A stretch of 15,523 bases of DNA from assembly GCA_015661095.1 (NCBI GenBank), contig JACVQI010000025.1:1-15523 (forward strand), written 5' to 3'. Source of the stretch: Gammaproteobacteria bacterium (GTDB lineage: Bacteria > Pseudomonadota > Gammaproteobacteria > Eutrophobiales > Eutrophobiaceae). The first letter of the stretch is position 1; each line of letters begins with the position of its first letter. The notes beneath the pieces were generated by a model. That model did not search any database, had not been told where the DNA came from, and saw nothing but the letters and a program-made list of their open reading frames with translations. This document shows positions 15,370 to 15,523 of this stretch, one piece after another. The position numbers and the translations under genes are program-made.

Positions 15370-15378
15370 ATATGAATT
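15363..15378. repeat. 16-bp perfect palindrome over the secE start codon
   Basis: AATTCATATATGAATT reads the same on both strands and includes the secE ATG (15369–15367). In RNA it could fold into a short AATTCA/TGAATT hairpin with a TATA loop. It may be chance in A/T-rich sequence, or may tune secE initiation. Confidence 0.6.
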
Positions 15379-15428
15379 ACTTTTACTGCCTATCATTCAT
15401 TACAGGCCGTGCCATCTCATGGCATTCA

Positions 15429-15504
<76 letters not shown>

Positions 15505-15523
15505 AAACAATTAAAGTCATAAG

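Noticed and set aside
14992..15396. 134-residue version of secE
   Set aside because: No Shine-Dalgarno, and the shorter start matches the Pseudomonas SecE beginning. It cannot be excluded fully.

Overview
The window is a conserved bacterial core: the end-to-end secE–nusG–rplKAJL–rpoBC ribosomal/RNA polymerase cluster, followed directly by the str operon rpsL–rpsG–fusA–tuf. All genes are on the minus strand, so transcription runs from high to low coordinates. The proteins point to a gammaproteobacterium. RpoC has its metal- and zinc-binding residues at the same numbers as E. coli. SecE begins like the Pseudomonas protein. The L10 leader has the conserved proteobacterial core. The rpoC–rpsL linkage and the tRNA-Trp–secE linkage are typical of non-enteric gammaproteobacteria. 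I cannot name the genus. RpoB is longer (1383 aa) than the E. coli or Pseudomonas proteins, which suggests a lineage not close to either.

Layout in transcription order: tRNA-Trp (15504–15429); secE (protein export) and nusG (transcription elongation/antitermination); an L1-operator-like leader, then rplK and rplA (50S stalk base and L1 stalk); a roughly 300-nt leader with the L10-binding structure, then rplJ and rplL (the L10–L7/L12 stalk); a 161-nt gap with a strong stem-loop acting as attenuator or processing site, then rpoB and rpoC (RNA polymerase beta and beta'); a 256-nt gap with two good sigma70-type promoters and two stem-loops; then rpsL, rpsG, fusA and the first 33 codons of tuf, cut by the window edge.

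Together these genes build the translation and transcription machinery in step with growth. The visible control elements are GC-rich discriminators behind both str promoters (a stringent-control signature), ribosomal-protein feedback sites ahead of rplK and rplJ, and a hairpin that could lower rpoBC expression relative to the L7/L12 genes. Four of the twelve protein genes start at non-ATG codons (tuf GTG, fusA GTG, rplJ GTG, rpoC TTG).

I see no mobile element, CRISPR array, defence system or plausible unknown gene. The other open frames are antisense or out-of-frame shadows of long conserved genes. The points worth a second look are regulatory structures, start-codon choices and one RpoB lineage insertion, not a new system.
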